This document shows positions 1-6,326 of a DNA stretch of 44,500 bases, in pieces. The DNA comes from an uncultured Arachnia sp. GTDB taxonomy: Bacteria; Actinomycetota; Actinomycetes; Propionibacteriales; Propionibacteriaceae. A program made the position numbers and the translations under genes. Within the stretch, counting starts at the first letter, position 1. Every line of letters starts with the position of its first letter. The DNA is taken from the NCBI GenBank assembly GCA_947493705.1, contig CANLSH010000028.1, positions 1 to 44,500 on the forward strand. Direction: 5' to 3'. The notes under the pieces were generated by a model, which saw nothing but the letters and a program-made list of their open reading frames with translations, had not been told where the DNA came from and did no database searches.

Positions 1-456
1 GTCGACGTGGGCTGTGGGCCCGGGCACTGGACGGCGTTCCTGCACGAACTTGGTTGCACCGTGCGCGGTATCGATCCCGTTCCGCGTTTCATCGAGATCG
101 CCAAACGGAATCACCCTGATGTTGCTTACCAGACAGGAGGTGTGGCCGAGCTCGCTGACGCATCGGCAGACGGTCTGCTGACCTGGTATTCCCTCATCCA
201 TCTCAGTCCCGTCGAGGTGGAGATGGCACTCGCCCGATGCTGGTCTGCGCTCAAACCGGGGGGCTCGCTTCTTCTCGGCTTCTTCGACGGCGAGCGTGTA
301 GAACCGTTCAACCATGCGATCTCCCTGGCGCACTACTGGCCGCTACCAGAACTCGAACGCCTTCTTGTCGAACTGGGGTTCACAGTCATCGAGACTGAGC
401 AACGTCAAGATGCCGGTCCGAGGTGCCATGCGGTCATTCTCGCAACCCGGCCATGA
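1..456 (+). CDS. Class I SAM-dependent methyltransferase (5' truncated by window edge)
   Basis: The reading frame is already open at base 1 and starts inside the SAM-binding glycine loop (VDVGCGPG), so at least 40 or so N-terminal residues lie outside the window. After this motif I come an acidic post-I loop (GIDPVP) that would bind the ribose hydroxyls of SAM, a motif near LTWYSLIHL, and the KPGGSLLLGFF segment typical of the UbiE/Methyltransf_11 fold. The last 40 residues resemble the C-terminal strands of that fold. The substrate cannot be told: small-molecule methyltransferases of this type are very diverse. A GC-rich hairpin follows the stop. The next genes are a toxin-antitoxin pair and a Nudix hydrolase, which give no pathway hint. 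Confidence 0.85.
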   Translation, partial: VDVGCGPGHWTAFLHELGCTVRGIDPVPRFIEIAKRNHPDVAYQTGGVAELADASADGLLTWYSLIHLSPVEVEMALARCWSALKPGGSLLLGFFDGERVEPFNHAISLAHYWPLPELERLLVELGFTVIETEQRQDAGPRCHAVILATRP

Positions 457-463
457 GACATTA

Positions 464-486
464 CCCCGCGCGCTCATGCCGCGGGG
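464..486 (+). terminator. GC-rich hairpin after the methyltransferase
   Basis: CCCCGCG (464-470) and CGCGGGG (480-486) form a 7-bp perfect stem around a 9-nt loop, 8 bases after the methyltransferase stop. No T-tract follows, which is common for actinobacterial terminators. It separates the methyltransferase from the toxin-antitoxin promoter. Confidence 0.5.
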
Positions 487-518
487 CGTGCGTGGACGGT
501 GCAAATACCGCTGACCGC

Positions 519-550
519 GTGTAGACGAATCAGTCTACACTGATTACGAT
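519..550 (+). promoter_or_regulatory. Operator palindrome and -10 box of the toxin-antitoxin operon
   Basis: GTGTAGAC (519-526) and GTCTACAC (533-540) are perfect inverted repeats with a 6-nt spacer. Directly downstream, TACGAT (545-550) fits the actinobacterial -10 pattern TANNNT and ends 6 nt before the ATG at 557, so the transcript would be leaderless. A second possible -10, TACACT (536-541), overlaps the right arm. A palindrome over the -35/-10 area is what autoregulation by a ribbon-helix-helix antitoxin would use; that binding is inferred. Confidence 0.6.
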
Positions 551-556
551 GATTGT

Positions 557-754
557 ATGGGAGAAACTACAACGATCCGTATTAGTCGGGACACGCATGC
601 ACGAGTGACCCGACTGGCGACCGAGCGTCACGAGACGATCGATGAGACCGTGAGCAAGGCGATCCGAGCGCTCCGCCAAGATGCCATGGCGCGAGACCTC
701 TCGGCAGACTTGAACGACGAAGAGACTGAGTGGCTGGATGCTGACGCCAGGTGA
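557..754 (+). CDS. Ribbon-helix-helix antitoxin of a MazEF-like pair
   Basis: This 65-residue protein has the layout of small type II antitoxins. An N-terminal strand with alternating residues (TTTIRISRDTHARV, residues 4-17) is followed by two helices and an acidic C-terminal tail (DLNDEETEWLDADAR) that would wrap around the toxin. The strand-helix-helix start is typical of DNA-binding MetJ/Arc-type domains. The coding region overlaps the toxin start by 17 nt, so the two are translationally coupled, antitoxin first. The ATG sits 6 nt after a -10-like hexamer, and no Shine-Dalgarno is visible. The role as antitoxin rests on the fold pattern and the adjoining toxin gene. It could not be assigned to a named antitoxin subfamily. 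Confidence 0.8.
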   Translation: MGETTTIRISRDTHARVTRLATERHETIDETVSKAIRALRQDAMARDLSADLNDEETEWLDADAR

Positions 755-1076
755 TGTCGTCGAGCTTGACCTCGGGATGCCCGCCGGCAGTGAGGCCGGG
801 CTTCGACGACCGGCCATCGTCGTAACAGCACGTCGGGTCTTGAGGGGAGAACCGAACGTCGTTCAAGTCGTACCCTTGACCCGCACAATCCGTGAGAGCA
901 GCACGGAGGTGATTATCGACCCCGACGAGGGTAATCGACTAGTGACGTTGTCGTCGGCTCAGTGCCAACATGTGCGCTCCGTCACAACGGCGCGCATTCG
1001 CGAGCGCACGGGAAGCGTTGGCCCGGTTGTTCTTGGCGAGGTTCGCGAGACGCTGGCGCTACTTATGGATTTGTGA
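738..1076 (+). CDS. MazF/PemK-family endoribonuclease toxin
   Basis: This is a 112-residue member of the MazF/PemK/CcdB-like fold, the usual length. Recognisable blocks are the first strand PGDVVELDLG (residues 4-13), the strand RRPAIVVTARRV around residues 23-34 with the conserved R-P-A/V pattern, VVQVVPLTRT around 41-50 and the SSAQCQHVRSV segment around 72-82, which matches the usual S-x-x-x-x-Q-x-R-x-V block. These toxins cleave mRNA at short sequences to slow translation. The ATG lies inside the end of the antitoxin gene, which couples synthesis of the pair. No frame break is seen, so the toxin looks intact. The cleavage site cannot be predicted. Confidence 0.85.
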   Translation: MLTPGDVVELDLGMPAGSEAGLRRPAIVVTARRVLRGEPNVVQVVPLTRTIRESSTEVIIDPDEGNRLVTLSSAQCQHVRSVTTARIRERTGSVGPVVLGEVRETLALLMDL

Positions 1077-1141
1077 GAACGCACTCTTATGCCACCCGCA
1101 TGCAACTGTGCACTAAGCGCAAATCCCACACCGCTGGCAAG

Positions 1142-1606
1142 ATGAGAGCCGTGTCTGTGTCTCGCCGGATAGCGGTGCGCCTACTGCTCCTGGACGAAGA
1201 ATCGCGTCTCCTCTTGTTCGAGGGAAGAGACTTGTCCGACGAGTACGACACCAAGCGATGGTGGTTCACGACAGGCGGTGGGGTTGACGACGGGGAGACA
1301 CTCATCGAAGCCGCTCACCGCGAGCTACGAGAGGAAACAGGTCTGACTCACCTGCGACTCAATGGACCATTTCATCATCGAGAGTTCGACTTTGTGAACC
1401 ATGGTGAGGCAACGCATCAGGTCGAGTACTTCTTTGCGGCGCGCACCAAGCAAACGATGCTGACCGCGAAAGATTGGACCGCTTTGGAACGGCGCGCTGT
1501 GACGACGTGGCGCTGGTGGTCGGCGACCGATCTTCAGAGCAGTGGTGCCGTGTTCTACCCAGAAGATTTGATCGATCTTATGCGTCGAGCGGCGGACCTC
1601 GTCTGA
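1142..1606 (+). CDS. Nudix hydrolase
   Basis: This 154-residue protein carries a complete Nudix box (G-x5-E-x7-RE-U-x-EE-x-G-U): GGVDDGE followed by TLIEAAHRELREETGL at about residues 43-65. The Glu residues of REEXXEE would bind Mg2+ for hydrolysis of a nucleoside diphosphate linked to another group. The N-terminal strand RIAVRLLLLDEESRLLLFEG and the WWFTTGGGV lead-in are typical of small Nudix enzymes. The aromatic stretch TTWRWWSATDL lies in the substrate-side C-terminal half. The frame is open further upstream, but this would overlap the toxin gene. ATG 1142 or GTG 1151 are the reasonable starts, and neither has a strong Shine-Dalgarno. The exact substrate is unknown. Confidence 0.85.
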   Translation: MRAVSVSRRIAVRLLLLDEESRLLLFEGRDLSDEYDTKRWWFTTGGGVDDGETLIEAAHRELREETGLTHLRLNGPFHHREFDFVNHGEATHQVEYFFAARTKQTMLTAKDWTALERRAVTTWRWWSATDLQSSGAVFYPEDLIDLMRRAADLV

Positions 1607-1696
1607 ACGGTGAACGAACGCGCTCTCATGCCGCAAGGGGCAGGCTGGCGACATTCGCCGGCCGGTGTCCTCTCCAATAAGTTCAGTGATGTAACT

Positions 1697-1861
1697 ATGC
1701 CTTCCTCTCAGATGTCCCGCATGCGTGCACGTGGGTACTGACCTGTGCAAGTGGGGGTGCCCCACGTGCGGACTGAAGAGTTTGCCAAAGATGCGCGCCG
1801 GCAGGGAGAACTGATCGCCGAGCGATCGTCAGGGTGATAATTAGACGGCTCTGACCGATGC
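1697..1861 (+). pseudogene. Decayed MazE-like antitoxin (DUF3018-type) remnant
   Basis: Reading from ATG 1697 or 1712 gives a short peptide that runs into TGA at 1739-1741. The same frame continues after it as PVQVGVPHVRT and then EFAKDARRQGELIAE before a second TGA at 1835. From memory, MazE-type antitoxins of the DUF3018 family have a core like RMRAxGYRPxQxWVPDVRxxEFAxEARRQ. The window matches this residue for residue except that the Arg after GY is TGA (CGA to TGA is one transition), the Trp is GGG and the Asp is CAC. Past the second stop, a shifted frame reads ALTD, which may be the old C-terminus. No toxin remnant was recognised downstream. This is a small broken gene, not an active antitoxin. 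Confidence 0.6.
1727..1769 (+). repeat. Nested inverted repeats in the antitoxin remnant
   Basis: GCACGTGGG (1727-1735) is the reverse complement of CCCACGTGC (1761-1769). Inside it, GTGGGG/CCCCAC (1751-1756/1760-1765) forms a competing short hairpin. They lie within the decayed antitoxin frame and may only reflect its base composition. Confidence 0.3.
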
Positions 1862-2013
1862 CCCTTGCTCCGACGACGGATCCCGACCCACGCCGTGCCG
1901 GACTGTCCCATGTCAGCGCCGCCGGCCGCGAGGGTTCGCGCCCATCGTGGGGGACCCGCAGCCGGTGAAGTGATCCAAGAACGTCTGAGTCGCTGCGGTG
2001 TCCAGTAGCCACC
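1862..2013. other. Intergenic stretch without recognised gene
   Basis: Between the antitoxin remnant and the pntA operator no frame on either strand shows convincing protein similarity or coding bias. A TGATAAT sequence at 1834-1840, just after the GATCGC/GCGATC hairpin (1813-1827), resembles a -10 box and could be a remote promoter for pntAB. Confidence 0.4.
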
Positions 2014-2032
2014 CCGACTATCAGATAGTCGG
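2014..2032 (+). promoter_or_regulatory. Perfect 19-bp palindrome upstream of pntA (putative operator)
   Basis: CCGACTATC (2014-2022) and GATAGTCGG (2024-2032) are perfect inverted arms around a single A. The palindrome lies about 11-29 bp before the -10-like TACGGT at 2043-2048, which is the -35 zone of the proposed pntA promoter. A dimeric regulator, either repressor or activator, would fit here. No regulator gene adjoins it and the site matches no operator I recognise. Confidence 0.55.
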
Positions 2033-2042
2033 TGTGACCCGT

Positions 2043-2048
2043 TACGGT
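2043..2048 (+). promoter_or_regulatory. -10 box of pntAB (leaderless)
   Basis: TACGGT fits TANNNT and lies 7 nt before ATG 2056, so transcription would start at or next to the start codon. No consensus -35 is visible, and the palindrome occupies that position. Confidence 0.45.
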
Positions 2049-2055
2049 CATGGTC

Positions 2056-3597
2056 ATGCAGATCGGTATCCCGTTTGAGATGGCACCCGGTGAGAACCGA
2101 GTGGCTGCCACCCCCACAACCGTCCGTCAGCTGATCGCACTTGGCTATGACGTCGTCATCCAGGAGGGTGCCGGCTCCCGTGCCGCGTTCGATGATGCCG
2201 CTTATGCCGAGGCGGGCGCGGTGGTGGGTGATGTCAACCAGGCGTGGCACAGCGACATCGTCCTCGCGGTGAACCCACCCACGGACGGCCAGATCGCAGC
2301 GCTCCGTCAGGGTGCCACCATCATCAGTTTCCTGGCACCGCGCCAAGATGCGGAACTGACTGAGAAACTTTCGGCGCAGGGTGTCACCGCGCTCAGCATG
2401 GACATGGTGCCGCGCACCAGCCGGGCGCAGTCGCTCGACGCCCTGAGCGCCATGGCCAACATCTCCGGCTACCGCGCCGTCGTCGAGGCCGCACACGCCT
2501 TCGGCCGCTTCTTCACGGGACAGGTCACGGCAGCCGGCAAGGTGCCGCCCGCCAAGGTCCTGGTGGCTGGCACCGGTGTTGCCGGTCTCGCCGCCATCGG
2601 TGCCGCCAACTCGCTTGGCGCCGTCGTCCGCGCCACCGACGTGCGGCCCGAGACCGCCGAGCAGGTGGAATCCATGGGCGCCAGCTTCCTGCATGTGCGC
2701 TCCGAGGACCAGGGCGTCAGCTCCGACGGCTACGCCACAGAAGTGGGGGCTGACTATGCCGCCCTCGCCCGCGAGCTGTACGCGGAACAGGCCGCGGAGG
2801 TGGACATCATCATCACCACCGCCGCCATTCCCGGCAGACCCTCGCCGAAGTTGATCACTGCAGAAATGGTCGCGTCCATGCGCAACGGCTCCGTCATCGT
2901 TGACCTCGCAGCCCAGGGCGGTGGCAACTGTGAACTCACAAAGCCGGGACAGAGCTGGGTCACCGAGAACGGGGTGACGATCATCGGATGGACGGATCTT
3001 GCGAGCCGTCTCCCCGGCCAGTCCTCACAGCTCTACGGCACCAATCTCGTCAACGCACTGACCCTCATGACGCCCGAAAAGGATGGTCAGCTCGTCCTCG
3101 ACTTCGACGACGAGATCATCCGCACCATGACCACCGTGCGCGACGGCGTCGTCACTTTCCCCCCGCCACCGATTGAGGTCTCCGCGGCGCCAGCTCCCGC
3201 TCCGGCGGCTGACGTCCCCGCCACACCGCCACCCGAGCCGAAGAAGCCGAAACCCTGGTGGCTGAGCGTCGTCTGGGTGGGGCTGGCCGGCATGGGACTC
3301 ATCGCCCTGCTGACCGTCGCGCCCAGCACTTTCGTGGCCCTCTTCGGTATCTTCGTGCTGGCATGCGTCGTCGGCTACTACGTGGTGTGGAACGTCACCT
3401 ACGCCCTCCACACACCACTGATGAGCGTCACCAACGCCATCAGCGGCATCATCATCGTGGGTGCCATGACGCAACTGGCTGATCCCAATCCATGGGTGAA
3501 GGGCATCTCGTTCCTCGCCATCACACTGGCGGCCATCAACGTCTTCGGCGGGTTCACCGTCACCCACCGCATGCTGACCATGTTCCGGAAGGGCTGA
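2056..3597 (+). CDS. pntA: NAD(P) transhydrogenase alpha subunit
   Basis: PntA carries the NAD(H)-binding domain I and part of the membrane domain of the proton-pumping transhydrogenase, which transfers hydride between NADH and NADP+. From ATG 2056 the protein has 513 residues and begins MQIGIPFE, matching the family N-terminus. ATG 2050, two codons earlier, is possible but lies 1 nt after the -10 box. The NAD loop [17 protein letters not shown] starts near residue 172. A Pro/Ala-rich hinge (about 376-400) joins domain I to four membrane helices (401-513) ending in [11 protein letters not shown]. It is the fused form, as in Escherichia coli, and not split into PntAa and PntAb. pntB follows after 3 nt. 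Confidence 0.96.
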   Translation: MQIGIPFEMAPGENRVAATPTTVRQLIALGYDVVIQEGAGSRAAFDDAAYAEAGAVVGDVNQAWHSDIVLAVNPPTDGQIAALRQGATIISFLAPRQDAELTEKLSAQGVTALSMDMVPRTSRAQSLDALSAMANISGYRAVVEAAHAFGRFFTGQVTAAGKVPPAKVLVAGTGVAGLAAIGAANSLGAVVRATDVRPETAEQVESMGASFLHVRSEDQGVSSDGYATEVGADYAALARELYAEQAAEVDIIITTAAIPGRPSPKLITAEMVASMRNGSVIVDLAAQGGGNCELTKPGQSWVTENGVTIIGWTDLASRLPGQSSQLYGTNLVNALTLMTPEKDGQLVLDFDDEIIRTMTTVRDGVVTFPPPPIEVSAAPAPAPAADVPATPPPEPKKPKPWWLSVVWVGLAGMGLIALLTVAPSTFVALFGIFVLACVVGYYVVWNVTYALHTPLMSVTNAISGIIIVGAMTQLADPNPWVKGISFLAITLAAINVFGGFTVTHRMLTMFRKG

Positions 3598-3600
3598 ACC

Positions 3601-5004
3601 ATGTTGAGCAACTTCATCGACGCCACCTACATCGTCGCCGGACTGATGTTCATCCTCGCCCTTGCGGGTCTCAGCAAACACGAGACGGCCAAGCGCGGCA
3701 ACGCATTCGGCATCCTCGGCATGTTGCTCGCCGTCGTGGCCACCAACTTCGCCATCGCCTACACGGACTACGCCAACATGGAACTGCAGCCGGTCTCCGC
3801 CGTCCTGCTGTACGCAGCCCTGGCCATCGGTGCTGTCATCGGCATCTGGCGCGCACGCAAGGTGGAGATGACGGGCATGCCGGAACTCATTGCGCTGCTC
3901 CACAGCTTCGTCGGCGCTGCCGCCGTCATGGTCGGATACAACGCCTTCCTGCAACGGCCCGACGCCTCCAGCTTCCAGCAGGTGGAGGTCTACCTCGGTG
4001 TCTTCATCGGTGCCGTCACCTTCACCGGCTCCCTCGTGGCGTGGGGCAAACTCAACGGAAAGCTGCCCTCCGCACCGCTGATCCTGCCGGGCAGGAACTG
4101 GCTCAACCTTGCCGCTCTCATCGCGCTGGTGTTCATCGGCTGGTGGTTCATCTCATCGGACTCGATCATCGCATTGCTGCTGGCCACACTCGTGTCGCTG
4201 GCGCTCGGCATCCACCTCGTGGCCTCCATCGGCGGCGCCGACATGCCGGTGGTGATCTCCATGCTGAACTCCTACTCCGGCTGGGCGGCCGCGTTCACCG
4301 GTTTCACGCTGGGGCTGACCATTCTCGTCATCACCGGCGCTCTGGTGGGTGCCTCCGGCGCCATCCTCAGCTACATCATGTGCCGTGCCATGAACCGGTC
4401 CTTCATCTCCGTCATCCTGGGCGGATTCGGGGAATCGACGGCCACGGGCCCGGCGGTCGAGGGCGAACATCGCGAAGCCTCGACGGGAGACGTCGCACGC
4501 CTGCTGGACGAGGCAAAGAAGGTCATCATCGTGCCCGGCTACGGCATGGCCGTCGCTCAGGCGCAGCACCTCGTCGCAGAACTGACCAGCTCCCTGCAGG
4601 CCAAGGGCACCGACGTCCGGTTCGCTATCCACCCAGTCGCCGGCCGGCTGCCGGGCCACATGAACGTCCTGCTGGCCGAGGCCCGGGTGCCCTACGACAT
4701 CGTCGAGGAGATGGATGACATCAACGCCGATTTCGCCAGCACGGACGTCGTCCTGGTGATCGGGGCCAACGACACGGTCAACCCCGCCGCCATGGAGGAG
4801 GGCTCACCCATCTCCGGCATGCCGGTGCTGCACGTGTGGGAAGCGAAGACGGTCGTGGTGTTCAAGCGCTCGATGAGCGCCGGCTATGCGGGCGTGCAGA
4901 ATCCGCTGTTCTTCAACGAGAACACAGTCATGTGCTTCGGTGATGCCAAGACCAGCGCCCAGTCGATCGTCTCCGAGCTCCCGCAGCTGGAGGTCTCGCG
5001 CTGA
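3601..5004 (+). CDS. pntB: NAD(P) transhydrogenase beta subunit
   Basis: PntB supplies the rest of the proton channel and the NADP(H)-binding domain III. The 467-residue length is normal for the family. Residues 1 to about 260 form a run of hydrophobic helices, followed by a hinge containing GEHREAST. Domain III holds the glycine-rich [18 protein letters not shown] near residues 311-328 and [18 protein letters not shown], a hallmark of the NADP-binding site, then [12 protein letters not shown]. The gene starts 3 nt after pntA, so the two subunits are made together. The operon would supply NADPH when the proton motive force is high. It ends about 90 bp before a strong hairpin shared with the convergent gene. 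Confidence 0.97.
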   Translation: MLSNFIDATYIVAGLMFILALAGLSKHETAKRGNAFGILGMLLAVVATNFAIAYTDYANMELQPVSAVLLYAALAIGAVIGIWRARKVEMTGMPELIALLHSFVGAAAVMVGYNAFLQRPDASSFQQVEVYLGVFIGAVTFTGSLVAWGKLNGKLPSAPLILPGRNWLNLAALIALVFIGWWFISSDSIIALLLATLVSLALGIHLVASIGGADMPVVISMLNSYSGWAAAFTGFTLGLTILVITGALVGASGAILSYIMCRAMNRSFISVILGGFGESTATGPAVEGEHREASTGDVARLLDEAKKVIIVPGYGMAVAQAQHLVAELTSSLQAKGTDVRFAIHPVAGRLPGHMNVLLAEARVPYDIVEEMDDINADFASTDVVLVIGANDTVNPAAMEEGSPISGMPVLHVWEAKTVVVFKRSMSAGYAGVQNPLFFNENTVMCFGDAKTSAQSIVSELPQLEVSR

Positions 5005-5095
5005 GCATCACGCAGAAGTCTCAATGAGCGTCGGCCGGGCTGAGAGAAATCTCGGATCCACGAGCAAAGGCAATAGCGGCATGCTCCAGGCGAAC

Positions 5096-5124
5096 AGCTT
5101 GTCCCTAGCAGGTAGGGACAAGCT
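5096..5124. terminator. 12-bp hairpin between convergent pntB and the membrane-protein gene
   Basis: AGCTTGTCCCTA (5096-5107) pairs perfectly with TAGGGACAAGCT (5113-5124) around a 5-nt loop. It lies about 90 bp past pntB and covers the last codons and TAG stop (5105-5107) of the minus-strand gene. It is symmetric and could stop transcription from both sides, although neither side has a T-tract. Confidence 0.6.
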
Positions 5125-5767
5125 CCAGGCTTCGGATGTTGGCCAGCGCGACGGCCACCGGCGGAGTCGCGTCGTTGACCTTGATCAACACGTGGCCATC
5201 AGGGGCTTCCACAGACTCACCGCATAGCTGACGATTGCCGACGTCCCCGGCGGTGGTGATCAGCAGCTTCTGAGTGTCAGAGCTGGCTGGTGGACTTGAC
5301 CACCACACGGTTGCTCCAAGGATGAGAGCAACCAGGGCCACAACAACGCCCGTCCGTGCCCTGTTCAACATGGTGGTGCTGCTGCTGGCAAGGTCCTGAT
5401 CATACTCAGCCATGGACCCGTGCTCATCCATCAGCTTTCCAAACTCCAACAACGCCTGCTGGGGTGCTTCGGCCCGCAGCGCGCACCACAGCCCGAACAC
5501 AGCGGCACAGATCCCCAGCACGAACAACCCAATTACGAACCACTTGTAGGGCGTGGCGATGCTGCTGATGTCGGGGCCTTTGAGTACCAGTGCGGACAGA
5601 ACCAGAGTGACGAAGCCCGCCAGTCCATTGCGCCACACCTTCGCTGTGGCCTCGGTACGGGCCGTGGTGCTGGTGGTCATTGCTTGCCACGCGCGGAGAT
5701 TCGCGATCAGGAAGGGGGAGGGGGCATCCTTCGGCTCGCGATAGCGCGGAGGCGGTGCGTCAGCCAA
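5105..5767 (-). CDS. Uncharacterised membrane protein with three predicted helices
   Basis: The product has 220 residues and no family name I recognise. A Pro-rich N-terminus containing PPPRYREP leads to LRAWQ. Hydrophobic segments follow at about 48-62 (GLAGFVTLVLSALVL), 76-95 (FVIGLFVLGICAAVFGLWCA) and 138-153 (GVVVALVALILGATVW). A soluble tail of about 65 residues ends at the last Cys. The loop between helices 2 and 3 is acidic. The start is taken as TTG 5767, because GGAGGGG stands 5 nt before it and it overlaps the stop of the upstream zinc-ribbon gene by 8 nt. ATG 5680 would drop 29 residues, including LRAWQ. The tight coupling implies that the two proteins act together. Confidence 0.7.
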   Translation of the reverse strand: MADAPPPRYREPKDAPSPFLIANLRAWQAMTTSTTARTEATAKVWRNGLAGFVTLVLSALVLKGPDISSIATPYKWFVIGLFVLGICAAVFGLWCALRAEAPQQALLEFGKLMDEHGSMAEYDQDLASSSTTMLNRARTGVVVALVALILGATVWWSSPPASSDTQKLLITTAGDVGNRQLCGESVEAPDGHVLIKVNDATPPVAVALANIRSLELVPTC

Positions 5768-6182
5768 TGGAGCCCCTCCACACACTCGTTGTGAAAGCGA
5801 CGCCGCAGCCTCGCTGATCGGCGGGAGCACCGGGGTGTGAGGTGTGGCACCAACACAGAATTGTGACGTCCTGGTACGGGTCCGGGAGTTGTTGGATATG
5901 AGGTATCCCGATATCCACTCGATCGCCGAACCCGGGACGAACGGCCGGCCCGGTGATCCTCTCGAAGAACTCATAGGCGACGTCATGACCGCACCGCGGG
6001 CATGCACCCGTTGCCTGAACCTTCATCTTTCGATTCTTGGGTTGGCTCACCTCGACATGCAGGCTGCCAGCCTTGAGTAACTTGTAGGCCTCGTCGGTCC
6101 AGTGCTTGTCGGAGCCCTCGCTGGAGAGGTAGGGCAACTCGGAATCCTTGTCGCCATCGTCGTCGTCATCCTTGTCGACCAT
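5760..6182 (-). CDS. Uncharacterised zinc-ribbon-like protein
   Basis: This is a 140-residue soluble protein. It has a very acidic N-terminus (MVDKDDDDDGDKDSE), a middle part with KLLKAGSLHVEV, and two metal-binding-like knuckles: CPRCGH near residues 62-67 and a C-W-C-H ... RGCG cluster near 110-128 (CWCHTSHPGAPADQRGCG). The four or more Cys with His suggest a structural zinc site. No catalytic motif is seen. I recall similar short proteins in other actinobacteria with the C-x-C-x2-H ... GCG pattern, but no function. The stop overlaps the start of the downstream membrane protein. A -10-like TACCAT lies 5 nt upstream of the ATG and no Shine-Dalgarno is present. Confidence 0.72.
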   Translation of the reverse strand: MVDKDDDDDGDKDSELPYLSSEGSDKHWTDEAYKLLKAGSLHVEVSQPKNRKMKVQATGACPRCGHDVAYEFFERITGPAVRPGFGDRVDIGIPHIQQLPDPYQDVTILCWCHTSHPGAPADQRGCGVAFTTSVWRGSIG

Positions 6183-6187
6183 GGTTC

Positions 6188-6193
6188 ATGGTA
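6188..6193 (-). promoter_or_regulatory. -10-like box of the zinc-ribbon/membrane pair
   Basis: On the minus strand TACCAT stands 5 nt before ATG 6182. It fits TANNNT and the spacing expected for a leaderless or near-leaderless transcript. TATGTT, further upstream near 6204-6209, is an alternative with a short leader. Confidence 0.35.
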
Positions 6194-6326
6194 TGACTCG
6201 GAAACATATCGGGCAAGGGTGAGATGTCTGCGAATCGGCTCTCGTGATGTCACTGGCGGGCACCCCTGATCCGTCGAAGATGAAACCGAAATGTCCAGCT
6301 TCCCGATTGCTCAGCCCCGGATGCAA

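Noticed and set aside
3025..3954. 309-residue minus-strand frame opposite pntA/pntB
   Set aside because: Its Asp/His/Gln-rich text is typical of antisense frames in GC-rich genes, with no motif.
3492..4718. 408-residue plus-strand frame overlapping pntA and pntB
   Set aside because: It is rich in Arg, His and Pro, has no recognisable domain, and lies across two certain genes. It is a shadow of high-GC codon use.
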